Shown here: piece after piece, positions 1 to 10,957 of the stretch
Numbering within the stretch: position 1 is the stretch's first letter
How the letters are laid out: each line of letters begins with the position of its first letter
Source: Chitinophagales bacterium
GTDB taxonomy: Bacteria; Bacteroidota; Bacteroidia; Chitinophagales; Chitinophagaceae
Direction of reading: 5' to 3'
DNA: 64,000 nucleotides
Assembly: GCA_017303855.1 (NCBI GenBank)
Contig: JAFLBL010000007.1
Location: forward strand, 62,001-126,000
Position numbers and translations under genes: made by a program
Notes under the pieces: generated by a model
What the model was told of the DNA's origin: nothing
What the model saw: only the letters and a program-made list of their open reading frames with translations
The model's database searches: none

Positions 1-715
1 GTGCTACACAAAGATGCCGGCTGCGTTCACAACGGGAATGATTAAGCGCTGTTTTAGTGCTCGCCATCAGGGCTGCTTTCTCCTCCGGTTTTATCCCGAG
101 TGCCTGTTGCACTTCCGGCGATTCGATGGCTATCTGTATGGCCAGGTTGGTTAAGCGCCGGGAGATATCCGGTTGTACATTACTCATATAGTAACTGGTC
201 AGTACCTGCTGCTGCTGTACATCCACGAGTGCCACAGAAGTATTGTTGATGGCGTAATTATACATTTCCACCCGGAATGTGGACTGCAAAGTATACGGTT
301 GCTTAACCGTTACCAGGTCACTTTGCCGTGCCGGGTACACGCCGAAAATTTCGTTGCGGAATGGAAGCCGCGTTACCGGGTCTTTCAGGAACTGGGTAAA
401 TACCGAATCACGAAGGGCCAGTAGTTGCGCCATCTGCTGTTGCGGATTGAGGCTGTCACCGCAGAGCAAAACCGGTATGGGTTGGGCCAGGGCTGCTTTT
501 ATCTCAGTAACCCGCTCCTGTATAAACGGGGCGCGACTGAAACTGTCAATGGGCAACAGTACCGCGTTCCGGGCATCCTCATCATATCCGGCTATCTTCT
601 TTTCTTTCGGGCCGGCATTTCCACAGGCACCTAGCAGGTACATACAGCCGACAAAAACAGCCAGCCAGCCGGATCGCACAAGGGTACGCTTCACATTATC
701 GGAACGGGTTTGCAT
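1..715 (-). CDS. Putative lipoprotein of unknown function (3' end outside window)
   Basis: The reading frame is open from an ATG at 715 down to base 1 with no stop, giving 238 residues of a protein that continues beyond the window. The N-terminus is basic, then hydrophobic, and ends in a lipobox L-G-A-C with Cys31, so it should be an envelope lipoprotein. The visible part has a mixed alpha/beta look, a GVYPARQSDL stretch and a Cys-containing CERSRHLC motif near the cut. I do not recognise the family. Its start overlaps the last 20 bases of the upstream di-haem peroxidase gene, so the two are probably co-translated and the protein may serve that peroxidase. Confidence 0.7.
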   Translation of the reverse strand, partial: MQTRSDNVKRTLVRSGWLAVFVGCMYLLGACGNAGPKEKKIAGYDEDARNAVLLPIDSFSRAPFIQERVTEIKAALAQPIPVLLCGDSLNPQQQMAQLLALRDSVFTQFLKDPVTRLPFRNEIFGVYPARQSDLVTVKQPYTLQSTFRVEMYNYAINNTSVALVDVQQQQVLTSYYMSNVQPDISRRLTNLAIQIAIESPEVQQALGIKPEEKAALMASTKTALNHSRCERSRHLCVA

Positions 716-1886
716 TTTCCTTTTTATTTAAAACAACTGAATCAGTAAGACTATATAAAAAATGTATCAGGTCTTTTCGTTCACCGGCTGTCAGTACAAA
801 TCCTTTTATCAACGGATCTTTTAACGGATTCTTCCGGCCATCACCGGCATTGGGGCCACGGGTCAGATTTCTTCCACCCTCTTCATATACACGGATCACT
901 TCCTCCAATGTCTGCGCCGAACCATCATGCAGATACGGTGCCGTGAAAATGAGGTTGCGCAGAATTGGCACCCGGAATTTTCCTTCATCTCTCGGATTAC
1001 CGGTACTGGCTGCCAGTCCGTGATCCGTTGCCGGGTAACTCCCCTTCCCGTCAATATTATACAATCCTGTATTAAAATAAAAATCGGTTTTACCTTCTGC
1101 TGTTTTCAATTCAGGCCGGGCAAAATTTATTCCGCCATGACAGCGGTAACAAGCCAGTCTGTCTGAAAAAAACAATTGCTTTCCGCGCATAGCCGCCATA
1201 GGTAACGGATAACGGACACTATCCTGGCGATAGCGGTCGTACGCTGTCTCCGCACTGATGAGTGTTTTAATAAAATCGGCAATGGCCAGGCGGATATGTT
1301 CCATTGAAAAGGCAGACGGGTCTGCAGGATACGCCTTGCTGAATAAATACCCGTAGAGCGTATCTGACTGTAACCGCTGCAGTATAAATGCTTCATTTCC
1401 CTTTACACCCATTTCCACCGGGTGTTCACTCATGAGTGGCCGGTTCATCTGCAACTCCGGAAAGTGCACCGCCGTATCGGCACCCGTGAGATAGGGGTTA
1501 AACACCAGGTTTATCAATGGCCGGCTGTTGCGCTGATGCAGATCCCCGAACGCCCCGATGGAACGGTTATAATTATCGGCAAAGGAGAAGCGCGGATCAT
1601 GGCAACTGGCGCAGGAGCGGGTATTATTGACAGAGAGACGGGTATCGTAAAAAAGAAAACGGCCCAGCTCCCGTTTTTCTTCCGAATAAATATTCCCCGG
1701 ATAAAGATAAACGGAATCAGTGATGATAGCAGGAATACGGTCAGCTATACCCGTTTTTTTCCCGGCAGGTGTGCCGCACTGACTGCCCGTTAAAAGCAGT
1801 CCCGTTAATCCGGCGATAAGAAGCATTGCTCTTTTCCGGGAATAATAATGTCCCGGTTGCTCCGGTTGTATCATGCTGGTCAGCAT
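696..1886 (-). CDS. Di-haem cytochrome c peroxidase / MauG-family lipoprotein
   Basis: Periplasmic di-haem protein of the bacterial cytochrome c peroxidase/MauG family. Two CXXCH haem-binding motifs are present, C92-A-S-C-H and C246-Y-R-C-H, and the C-terminus has the family pattern 'FRVPILRN...PYLHDGS..TLEEVI..Y..GG'. A hydrophobic segment ending at Cys37 (S-Q-C) suggests lipoprotein export; Met5 is an alternative start. Classical members reduce H2O2 to water with electrons from small cytochromes, while MauG-like members oxidise protein or small substrates; sequence alone does not decide here. The gene follows atpA but is separated from it by an intrinsic terminator, and it overlaps the downstream lipoprotein gene by 20 bases. 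Confidence 0.88.
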   Translation of the reverse strand: MLTSMIQPEQPGHYYSRKRAMLLIAGLTGLLLTGSQCGTPAGKKTGIADRIPAIITDSVYLYPGNIYSEEKRELGRFLFYDTRLSVNNTRSCASCHDPRFSFADNYNRSIGAFGDLHQRNSRPLINLVFNPYLTGADTAVHFPELQMNRPLMSEHPVEMGVKGNEAFILQRLQSDTLYGYLFSKAYPADPSAFSMEHIRLAIADFIKTLISAETAYDRYRQDSVRYPLPMAAMRGKQLFFSDRLACYRCHGGINFARPELKTAEGKTDFYFNTGLYNIDGKGSYPATDHGLAASTGNPRDEGKFRVPILRNLIFTAPYLHDGSAQTLEEVIRVYEEGGRNLTRGPNAGDGRKNPLKDPLIKGFVLTAGERKDLIHFLYSLTDSVVLNKKENANPFR

Positions 1887-1896
1887 CGGTTCTATG

Positions 1897-1928
1897 AAAA
1901 AGGGGCTATACCCGCAGGTACAGCCCCT
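1897..1928 (-). terminator. Intrinsic terminator closing the ATP synthase operon
   Basis: On the minus strand the arms AGGGGCT (1928-1922) and AGCCCCT (1907-1901) pair around a 14-base loop and are followed by a run of T (1900-1897 and the preceding base). It lies 24 bases after the atpA stop and just before the di-haem peroxidase start, so the peroxidase gene probably has separate transcription or depends on read-through. Confidence 0.8.
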
Positions 1929-1951
1929 CTATAAGCAGATCAAAAAATCAG

Positions 1952-3532
<1,581 letters not shown>

Positions 3533-3556
3533 ATCTGTCTTTTTATACTTTAAATA

Positions 3557-4123
3557 TTAACGGATCTTATAAATAAAATCGTTGTTCTCAAATTGTTTGG
3601 CAATGGCTTTCAGGTCATAGGCCACACTGGCATCCACCAGCTGGTCGCCAACCTGCAGTACAAAACCACCGATCAGTTCCGGATTTACTTTTTCCTCCAG
3701 TTCCACTTTCTCAAAACCGGCCGATTTCTTCACCTGCTCCACGATTGCATGGCGCATGCTCTCGGTAACGGGAGTAGCCGTGGTCAGTTGTACGGTACGT
3801 ATCTTATGATGCACTTTATAGGAGGCAATAAACGCATTGATGATTTCCGGCAGAAAGCGTTCGCGGTTCTTGGACACCAGCAGCCGGTTAAAACCCGCTG
3901 TCAGTTCACTGATATTACCTGTAGCGGTAACCGCTTCCATGATCTTTCTTTTCGTGTCGTTTTTGATAATCGGACTGCGGAGCAGGTTCACAAAATCACG
4001 GTTGCTTTTACAGACCGCCTGCAGCCATTGCATATCCGCATACACTTTCTCCAGCTCACCTCTTTCGATGGCAAGATCAAGTATCGATTTCGCGTATCTT
4101 GATGCTAAACGGGGATTCTGCAT
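3557..4123 (-). CDS. atpH: F1Fo ATP synthase subunit delta (OSCP)
   Basis: Delta subunit of F1, 188 residues. It joins the top of the alpha/beta head to the peripheral stalk made by subunit b. It opens with the typical NPRLASRYAKSILDLA helix and has the conserved C-terminal pattern V.PELIGGFVLQVGD..VDASV. It sits 24 bases upstream of atpA and 72 bases downstream of atpF; that gap contains a 7-bp tandem repeat (4128-4155). Confidence 0.95.
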   Translation of the reverse strand: MQNPRLASRYAKSILDLAIERGELEKVYADMQWLQAVCKSNRDFVNLLRSPIIKNDTKRKIMEAVTATGNISELTAGFNRLLVSKNRERFLPEIINAFIASYKVHHKIRTVQLTTATPVTESMRHAIVEQVKKSAGFEKVELEEKVNPELIGGFVLQVGDQLVDASVAYDLKAIAKQFENNDFIYKIR

Positions 4124-4127
4124 ATTA

Positions 4128-4155
4128 ATGAGTAATGAGTAATGAATAATGAGTG
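4128..4155. repeat. Four tandem copies of a 7-bp unit in the atpF-atpH gap
   Basis: The plus strand reads ATGAGTA, ATGAGTA, ATGAATA, ATGAGTG in immediate succession. The array ends four bases before the atpH start codon (4123 on the minus strand), so it lies in the ribosome-loading region of that gene. A second, unrelated 7-bp repeat occurs at 11890-12003. Its role is unknown; it may be slippage-prone. Confidence 0.75.
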
Positions 4156-4195
4156 AGGGAAAAGTCCTTACAGATTAGTACATCACTAAATTTGA

Positions 4196-4690
4196 TTAAT
4201 TCAATTTCACGCCGTCAACCAGTCCCTTGATATGGGCTTCCTGGGCTTCTTTGTTGCCGAGTTCTTTTCTCAGTACTTTCTCACTTACTTCGATCACCAG
4301 CTTACCTACCTGGTTTTTAACCTCGGTGAGGGCGGCCATTTTCTGGGCGTTGATCGCGGCTTGTGCTTCGGCCACTACTTTACCGGCTTCTACCTTGGCT
4401 TGTTCCTTGGCTTCGCTGATGATGCGGTCCTTGGTTTCACGGGCTTCTTTCAGCAACTGGGCTCTTTCCTCGCGGGCTTTGGCCAGCAGGGCTTCGTTCT
4501 CACTTTTCATCAGGGCCATTTCCTCTTTCACTTTCTGCGCAGTAGCCAGCGATTCAGTGATGCTGTTTTCCCGGTCACGCAGACCTTTAATGATAGCGGG
4601 CCAGGCCATTTTCTTCAGCAGGAAGAAAACGATCAGGAAGGCAAGCAGGGTCCAGGCTAACAAACCTAATTTGGGAAGTAATAACTCCAT
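4196..4690 (-). CDS. atpF: F1Fo ATP synthase subunit b
   Basis: Peripheral stalk subunit, 164 residues. An N-terminal membrane segment (residues about 8-26, LLAWTLLAFLIVFFLLKKMAWP) is followed by a long charged helix rich in Ala, Glu and Lys, as expected for the dimerising coiled coil that reaches to subunit delta. The C-terminal segment (KVLRKELGNKEAQ) is typical of Bacteroidota subunit b. It lies between atpE and atpH in the operon. Confidence 0.96.
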   Translation of the reverse strand: MELLLPKLGLLAWTLLAFLIVFFLLKKMAWPAIIKGLRDRENSITESLATAQKVKEEMALMKSENEALLAKAREERAQLLKEARETKDRIISEAKEQAKVEAGKVVAEAQAAINAQKMAALTEVKNQVGKLVIEVSEKVLRKELGNKEAQEAHIKGLVDGVKLN

Positions 4691-4787
4691 AAAATGATCT
4701 CGTTTATATAATGTTTGTGTGTTCAGTTAAATACTGCATCCTCCGCCCTGTGCTTTGGATGCAGTAATTTTTTTCGCAGCAATGATA

Positions 4788-5033
<246 letters not shown>

Positions 5034-5057
5034 TTATTGATTGTTAAAAAATACAAA

Positions 5058-6212
5058 TTAATGATGCGCTGCATGCGCTTCTTCATGATGCTCTCCTTCA
5101 AATGCCTGTCCTACAAATACCGCCGTCAGCATCGTAAAGATGAAGGCCTGGAGGAAGGCCACCAGTACCTCGATCAGGTAAATGAACACAGTGAAACCAA
5201 TAGAGAGCGGTGAAGCACCCCATCCGGCTACCGGATTCAGCTGACCAAAAATGAATATCAGGGAGATCAGACAAATAATGATAATGTGCCCGGCTACCAT
5301 ATTCGCGAAAAGACGAATGATCAGGGCGAAGGGCTTGATGAACACACTCAGGAACTCCACCGGTACCAGGATGAACTTCACACCCAGGGGTACACCCGGA
5401 GGATTGAAAATATGGCCCCAGTAATGACTATTGGAACTGAAAAGGATCACCACAAAAGAGATCAGACCGAGTACCGCTGTAAAGGCAATATTTCCTGTTA
5501 CGTTGGCCGAACCGGGAATCAGTCCGAAGATATTATTGATCAGAATAAAGAAGAATACCGTGAGCAGGTAGGGCAGGTATTTCTCGTATTTATGTCCCAG
5601 GTTGGGCTTGGCCACTTCATCACGTACAAACGTGATGACCGGTTCGATCAGGCTTTGTGATCCTTTGGGAGCTGAAGTTACACCCACACCGCTTTTATAA
5701 CGTTTGGCGATACGCAGCATCAATACAACAAAAACAGTCAGGGCCAGGATCATCTGAACCACGTTGCGGGTCAGGGAAAAATCAAATACACTTACTGTAG
5801 TATCGGGTTTGCCATCGGCACCAACGGCATAAATATCCTCGCTTTTGAATTTCTTAGGATCAAGACCCATGGATTCAATATTGTGTTTGGTCAGGATCAT
5901 ATAGCCTTCGTGCGGGTGTTCACCGTGGTGAAAAGCGGAAGACATAAAGGCTTTGAAGCCTTTTTCTTTTGAATAAACCAGTACCGGCAGGGGTACGGAT
6001 ACGCCAAAAAAATGGAATTCATGTCCATCGAGTACGTGTTCGAAGATCACTTCGCCCACATTCAGTTTTTCTTCATGACCGGCTTCTTTATGTTCAGCAG
6101 GTTGTCCTGTATGTTCTTCTCCATGTTCCTGAGCCAGGGCCGGCCCGGCAAAAAGGAGGAAAAATACGCTGAAAACCGCTACAGTAAAGGATTTGAAACG
6201 ATGGTTACACAT
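5058..6212 (-). CDS. atpB: F1Fo ATP synthase subunit a
   Basis: Membrane subunit a, which forms the proton half-channels. I start it at the ATG at 6212 (MCNHRFKS, 384 residues) and not at the in-frame ATG at 6287, because a -7 promoter box lies at 6233-6240 and a signal peptide ending ...FAGPALAQ follows directly. The mature N-terminus carries a long His/Glu-rich periplasmic domain of about 130 residues, typical of Bacteroidota. The essential Arg lies in the helix IIRLFANMVAGH. The C-terminus is again His-rich (EGEHHEEAHAAHH). It is the first gene of the operon. Confidence 0.95.
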   Translation of the reverse strand: MCNHRFKSFTVAVFSVFFLLFAGPALAQEHGEEHTGQPAEHKEAGHEEKLNVGEVIFEHVLDGHEFHFFGVSVPLPVLVYSKEKGFKAFMSSAFHHGEHPHEGYMILTKHNIESMGLDPKKFKSEDIYAVGADGKPDTTVSVFDFSLTRNVVQMILALTVFVVLMLRIAKRYKSGVGVTSAPKGSQSLIEPVITFVRDEVAKPNLGHKYEKYLPYLLTVFFFILINNIFGLIPGSANVTGNIAFTAVLGLISFVVILFSSNSHYWGHIFNPPGVPLGVKFILVPVEFLSVFIKPFALIIRLFANMVAGHIIIICLISLIFIFGQLNPVAGWGASPLSIGFTVFIYLIEVLVAFLQAFIFTMLTAVFVGQAFEGEHHEEAHAAHH

Positions 6213-6232
6213 ACCTCTTCCGAAATTTGGCG

Positions 6233-6240
6233 CAAAGATA
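6233..6240 (-). promoter_or_regulatory. -7 box of the ATP synthase operon promoter
   Basis: The minus strand reads TATCTTTG, an exact match to the Bacteroidota -7 consensus TAnnTTTG, 20 bases before the chosen atpB ATG. No clear TTTG -33 element stands 19-20 bases upstream; a C-rich run fills that space. The box supports the later atpB start. Confidence 0.6.
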
Positions 6241-6486
6241 AGGGGGGGAGGGTGAAAAACCTTGAAATAATCAGGCTTCAACAGCAATCTTCGGAACTAT
6301 ATTTTGCGCATGACAGATTTATCGGTAAATAATCCATATGCAATTGATTATTAATATACTATGAAAGTGTAACCCTGCTATTCAGACCAGCCTGTTTAAA
6401 TAAAGAAACCCATCGCTCCGGTTACAACTTCTTTGCCTGTGTTGACCATATAATGTAACTGATTTCATCATCTAATTTTTAAAGCC

Positions 6487-6810
6487 ATGAAAAACACATT
6501 TTTTGTTGCCGTATTAGGCGCCAGTCTTTTCTTTACCTCTTGTGAAAAGTCCCCGATCAGCGCCAATGCTGATGACAACAGCAGTACCCTGGCCGGCCGC
6601 CGTGGTGCCGACGATCCCACTCCGGTGCCTCCGTCGAATCTGCCTGCTTCCGTAAAGGCCGCTTTTTCCGCCCGCTACCCCGGTGCCACCCGCATGGAAT
6701 GGCAGGCGGAGGATGGTAATACCTGGAAAGTGAAGTTTTTCCTGGGTAACGTACGCTTGAAAGCCTTTTTCCGCGCCGACGGAACATTTATTTCAGCCAG
6801 TATTGCCTGA
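6487..6810 (+). CDS. Small lipoprotein with PepSY-like C-terminal domain
   Basis: 107 residues. The signal peptide ends in a lipobox with Cys19 (F-T-S-C-E-K), then comes a disordered Asn/Asp/Pro-rich linker (about 25-60), then a compact domain of about 45 residues (PASVKAAFSARYPGATRMEWQ and so on). That last segment resembles the 'PepSY-like / putative beta-lactamase-inhibitor-like' domains common in Bacteroidota, where the pattern 'hP.aV...F...YP.A....W' recurs. Function unknown. It is monocistronic, between the ATP operon promoter region and a strong bidirectional terminator. Confidence 0.75.
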   Translation: MKNTFFVAVLGASLFFTSCEKSPISANADDNSSTLAGRRGADDPTPVPPSNLPASVKAAFSARYPGATRMEWQAEDGNTWKVKFFLGNVRLKAFFRADGTFISASIA

Positions 6811-6820
6811 TGCGGACACT

Positions 6821-6858
6821 AAAAGGCGGCCCGTTGTTTAAGCGGGCCGCCTTTTATT
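6821..6858. terminator. Bidirectional intrinsic terminator
   Basis: A 13-bp perfect GC-rich stem (6821-6833 with 6843-6855, core GGCGGCCCG) with a 9-base loop has T tails on both strands. It lies between the stop of the small lipoprotein (plus strand) and the stop of the ABC exporter (minus strand), so it can serve both converging genes. Confidence 0.92.
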
Positions 6859-6873
6859 TTATTAACGCGTGTT

Positions 6874-8640
6874 TCATTCTTCCGTTGTTTCAAACTGCAT
6901 TTCATGCAGCTTTGCATAATGCCCGTTGAGCCGCATCAGCTCTTCATGCGTACCCATTTCCTTTACTTCTCCTTTATCGAGTACAAGTATCTTATGTGCT
7001 TTCCGGATCGTGGAAAGCCGGTGTGCAATCACAATGGAAGTTCGCCCTTTAATCAATGTATCAATCGCATGCTGGATCAATTGCTCACTCTCCGTATCCA
7101 CCGATGAAGTGGCCTCGTCCAATATCAGGATGGACGGGTTGTACAACATGGCCCGTATAAAGGACAATAATTGCCGTTGCCCCAATGAGAGTGTAGCACC
7201 CCGCTCCATTACATGATAATCATAACCACCGGGCAGCCGCATGATAAAGTCATGCATCTCGATCAGTTTCGCCGCCTGCTCTACTTTTTCCTTTGTAATC
7301 TCCGGGTTGCGCAACGTGATATTATCCATCACCGATCCGGAAAATAAAAATACATCCTGCAACACCACCCCCACATTTTTCCGCAGTGTATCCAGGTCAT
7401 ACTGTTCAATATCCACCCCGTCTATTTTAATACAGCCCTGCTGTATATGATAGAGCCTGTTCAGCAGACTGATAATGGTGGTTTTGCCGCTGCCTGTACG
7501 GCCCACAATGGCAATGGTCTCGCCCGGATTGACACTAAACGAAACCTCTTTCAGTACCGGAACACCGGGCGTATATTCAAACACGACTTTGTCAAACTCA
7601 ATTTTCCCTTTTACCAATGCCGGTTTATACGCATCTGCGGGACTCTCCGGGGTGAAATCCGGATTATCCAGCACTTTAAACACCCGTTCACTGGCAATAA
7701 TGCCCATTTGCAATACATTGAATTTATCCGCAATCATCCGCAACGGGCGAAACAGCAGGTTCATGCATAAAATAAATGAGATCACGGTTCCCTGCTGACT
7801 CTCCTGCAACTGCAACGCTTCTTTGGAAGTCCACCATACAATCAGTCCGATCGACAAAGCCAGGATGATTTCCACCAAGGGAAAGAAAACGGAATACGCG
7901 AAAATGGCTTTTATATTCGCGTCGCGGTGATCGCGGTTGATCTTCTTGAATTTTTCCATTTCCCTGTCCTCCGCGGCAAAGGCCTGTACCACAGCCATTC
8001 CGCTCAGGTGCTCCTGTACAAATGCATTCAGCGCGGCTACCGCATTTCTCACTTTATGAAAAGACCGGTTAATGCTTTCTTTGAAATAATACGTGCCGAT
8101 AATCATGATCGGAAATGGAATCAGTGCTATCAGTGTAAGCTGCCAGTCACTGATAAACATATACGTGAGTACGCAGGCAATGGAAAGCAGGTCAGCAATA
8201 ATGGGTACCAGTCCATCTGAAAATATATCGTTGATGGACTCAATATCGTTGATGGTGCGTGTGGTCAGGGTGCCGATCGGGGTTTTGTCAAACTGCGACA
8301 GGTTGAGATGCATGATTTTCTTGTAGGTGGCAATCCGCATGTCTTTTACCACCGACTGTCCCAGTACCGCCGTGATATAGGAAAAGAAAAACCGCATCAC
8401 CGTTTCCACCAGGATCAGCCCGATCTGGATCAGCGTTATCCGCACCAGCATACCGGCCATTTCGTTGGCGATATATTCATTTACCGTCAGCTGTACCAGC
8501 ATCGGCCGTACGGGTGTAATGATGGCCAGCAGAATGGCCAGCATCACCGAAATATAAAATTTCTGTTTATACGGTGCCGCATACCTGAACACCCGTTTCA
8601 GGAGTGCAAAATCGAAAAATGTTTTTTTGGGTGCTGTCAA
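6874..8640 (-). CDS. ABC exporter, MsbA/MdlB-like half transporter
   Basis: 588 residues: six-helix transmembrane domain (about 1-320) fused to an ATPase domain. Visible motifs are Walker A GRTGSGKTT (about 378), Q-loop VLQDVFLFSG, signature LSLGQRQL, Walker B ILILDEATSS and H-loop IVIAHRLST. It works as a homo- or heterodimer exporting lipids, drugs or peptides; the substrate cannot be read from sequence. It has its own promoter box (8661-8668) and ends at a bidirectional terminator, so it is probably monocistronic. Confidence 0.93.
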   Translation of the reverse strand: MTAPKKTFFDFALLKRVFRYAAPYKQKFYISVMLAILLAIITPVRPMLVQLTVNEYIANEMAGMLVRITLIQIGLILVETVMRFFFSYITAVLGQSVVKDMRIATYKKIMHLNLSQFDKTPIGTLTTRTINDIESINDIFSDGLVPIIADLLSIACVLTYMFISDWQLTLIALIPFPIMIIGTYYFKESINRSFHKVRNAVAALNAFVQEHLSGMAVVQAFAAEDREMEKFKKINRDHRDANIKAIFAYSVFFPLVEIILALSIGLIVWWTSKEALQLQESQQGTVISFILCMNLLFRPLRMIADKFNVLQMGIIASERVFKVLDNPDFTPESPADAYKPALVKGKIEFDKVVFEYTPGVPVLKEVSFSVNPGETIAIVGRTGSGKTTIISLLNRLYHIQQGCIKIDGVDIEQYDLDTLRKNVGVVLQDVFLFSGSVMDNITLRNPEITKEKVEQAAKLIEMHDFIMRLPGGYDYHVMERGATLSLGQRQLLSFIRAMLYNPSILILDEATSSVDTESEQLIQHAIDTLIKGRTSIVIAHRLSTIRKAHKILVLDKGEVKEMGTHEELMRLNGHYAKLHEMQFETTEE

Positions 8641-8660
8641 ACCAAAGGAATTAAAGAAGG

Positions 8661-8668
8661 CAAAATTA
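8661..8668 (-). promoter_or_regulatory. -7 box for the ABC exporter
   Basis: The minus strand reads TAATTTTG, an exact TAnnTTTG match, 20 bases before the ATG at 8640. No -33 TTTG was found at the usual spacing. Confidence 0.5.
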
Positions 8669-8695
8669 ATCTTACCGCGGCGAACCTATGCCTGT

Positions 8696-10957
8696 TTACT
8701 GATTATTCTCATTTCCCGGTCCCATGGAGCGGGTATAGGCTTTGATAAAGAGGGCGCCCAGGTTTTTATACGGAGGTACATAATCTTCAAATATTACTTT
8801 GTCGGTAACGATCCTGCCCAGCTCTTCCCAAAACGGTATCCATTTAATATCACTGCCGGTCCGTAGTTTCTCCATAATCAGCCGGAGAAAGGGATTATTC
8901 ACCGGGGCATCCGCAATCTGTTTGGTACCGATAATATGCGCTTCGGGGGCTTTTTCCAGTATATCATGAATCATACGATACCCGCCGCAGGAACCCATGA
9001 ATACGATTTTTGACGCGGTGGACATCTGCTTTATCGTATAAGGCGCGTTGTAACTATGTCCGCGGTTAATCGTTACCGTTGGTATAATTTTTTTATCGTC
9101 CAGGTATTTGCACAGCGCTTCCTGGGCCAGGGCGTCTTCATTGGTTTCCTCCGGCAGGGGGCGGTTCATATACAAAGATACCGGCTTACCTTTGGCCGAA
9201 TGGATGGTTACCCATTGTTTATTGCTCTGGTCAATTTTCCAGTTGGCATTGCTGAACATGCTGAGCAGGGTCGGGAATACGCCCATACCGTCTTTATCCC
9301 CGTAAATAAACAACTGCAGATTTACCCGGCCGCTGTCTTCTGTTAAAGCGGTAAATGGCACTTCATAAACAGGCGGCACGCCCAGCTCTTTTGTCAGATC
9401 CACCGTTTTTGTACTGTCGGCGCTTTCAAAAAGGGTGCCCAGGATATGATAAATCGCAATCCCTTTTTTATTACCACTGGCCAGATTCCGTTCATAATTA
9501 TCACGGATATTCAATAGCATACGTTCGGCTACAGGCTTAAGTGTTTCGGAAATGCTGGCGTACGAATCGGCTACATCCACCCCGTCTTCCAGTCCGTCGG
9601 ATTGTTCCAGCCGGTTTACAAATGCCCGCATCAGTGTATTGGCCGGGTCTTCCTGCTCCGGGTTATCCGATCGGGCAAAGGAAGCGAGGAAATGATCCAG
9701 GGTATTAAAACCCGCCGTCATTTTAATAAACTTCCGGTATTTATCAAAGTTGAGCAGGATCAGCAGGGAATCGCCGCGGTTATTGATCTTTTTCATCATC
9801 AGCGGGTATACTCCTTTCACAAAACTGGAAGTATAAATGGCCCCGTCGGAGGTTACGGCCAGGTAATACAACTCCGCCGGCGAAAGGGATTGAATACTGC
9901 GGAAACGGATATCATGGTTCCGTTCATTGTGCAGCCCGTTGATGATATTGATAAAATCAGCGGCTTTAATTTCCAATCGTTGAGTCAGTGCCCTGAATTC
10001 AAAAGCCGTGTCCTTATTTACCGCCCGGCCCGCATAGTCCATCTGTGTTTTTACCAATAAGCGGTAATACAACAGGGAATCGTCTTTGGCATCATCTATT
10101 TCGCGCAGGGTCATGCGTCCGTTTACAATATTATCCAGGAAAGGAAAATACTGCTGACCGCTGCGGCTCAGGGCCATGGTGGCGATTGTTTTTATAAATA
10201 TATCATCCTGTATATTGCGGATCAGGGCGCCCAGTTTATTGCCCGCGGCGGCATAATCATAAAACTGCCGGGCATACTTTCGCTTATCAATTGCCCGAAG
10301 CAGACTATCCGCAAAAGGCACATCGGGATATTGTTGTAACAGGGGGAAGACCCTGTCCGGGTGCAGGTTGTACAATTTAAGTACCAGCCTGTTTTTTGCA
10401 GCCGGCAGTCCGGGATTCTTGTCAAACAAACCGCAATTAATCAGGTTGGTTCCCGCGTCATAGGGCAGATCATACACAACCTGTTCGATGGAAGCACCTT
10501 TCCTTTCCAGCTGCATACCTGATTCATACGCGTCTATTATCATGGGGAGGTGCAATGGATTGATACCGCGGTCGCCGGGCTGGCGCCAGTTCTGGCGGTA
10601 ATATTTCAATAACCTTTCCAGTCCGGTAAGGTAGAAAACCTTCAGCCGGTGATCCAGTCCCGTATCGGTTTCAATGGAATACTGCAACCAGTCCGTTTTA
10701 TTTACCAGGGAGCGGGTAAGCAGCTGATTAATTTCCGGTTTTTCGCTGGGACTGTATTCCTTGTCGGCTTTACCATCCGACTGCAGAATTTCTTTTTGTT
10801 CGCCGTCAATGCCATCATGATTCAACTGCCGTCTGAATTCCGGTTTATAGGTAGCCGGAATGTGGAGGGTGTCAAAAACCGGATTAGCCTGGGCTTCGGA
10901 GTACGAAAAGCGCAGCAGGCATAAGGCGATCAGGAAGTATCTGTTACAGGAAATCAT
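8696..10957 (-). CDS. Large secreted protein with probable caspase-like C-terminal domain
   Basis: 753 residues with a signal peptide (about 1-22, cleavage after SEAQ). Residues about 25-520 are mostly helical and unrecognised. The last ~180 residues look like a caspase/CHAT-type cysteine peptidase core: a helix (NEDALAQEALCKYL), a strand ending in R-G-H634-S, a short helix, then a hydrophobic strand ending in M-G-S-C657-G-G-Y. That is the strand-His, helix, strand-Cys order of the fold, though the His-Cys gap (23 residues) is short. A role in envelope proteolysis is an inference; it could instead be a degenerate non-catalytic member. A TACCTTTA box at 10968-10975 (minus) may be its promoter. 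Confidence 0.65.
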   Translation of the reverse strand: MISCNRYFLIALCLLRFSYSEAQANPVFDTLHIPATYKPEFRRQLNHDGIDGEQKEILQSDGKADKEYSPSEKPEINQLLTRSLVNKTDWLQYSIETDTGLDHRLKVFYLTGLERLLKYYRQNWRQPGDRGINPLHLPMIIDAYESGMQLERKGASIEQVVYDLPYDAGTNLINCGLFDKNPGLPAAKNRLVLKLYNLHPDRVFPLLQQYPDVPFADSLLRAIDKRKYARQFYDYAAAGNKLGALIRNIQDDIFIKTIATMALSRSGQQYFPFLDNIVNGRMTLREIDDAKDDSLLYYRLLVKTQMDYAGRAVNKDTAFEFRALTQRLEIKAADFINIINGLHNERNHDIRFRSIQSLSPAELYYLAVTSDGAIYTSSFVKGVYPLMMKKINNRGDSLLILLNFDKYRKFIKMTAGFNTLDHFLASFARSDNPEQEDPANTLMRAFVNRLEQSDGLEDGVDVADSYASISETLKPVAERMLLNIRDNYERNLASGNKKGIAIYHILGTLFESADSTKTVDLTKELGVPPVYEVPFTALTEDSGRVNLQLFIYGDKDGMGVFPTLLSMFSNANWKIDQSNKQWVTIHSAKGKPVSLYMNRPLPEETNEDALAQEALCKYLDDKKIIPTVTINRGHSYNAPYTIKQMSTASKIVFMGSCGGYRMIHDILEKAPEAHIIGTKQIADAPVNNPFLRLIMEKLRTGSDIKWIPFWEELGRIVTDKVIFEDYVPPYKNLGALFIKAYTRSMGPGNENNQ

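Noticed and set aside
279-731. 150-codon plus-strand frame at the left edge
   Set aside because: The minus strand here encodes a continuous lipoprotein with signal peptide and lipobox, coupled to the peroxidase gene; the plus frame has no such support.
6213-6287. Longer atpB start adding 25 residues
   Set aside because: A consensus -7 box lies inside the extension and the signal peptide begins at the ATG at 6212.
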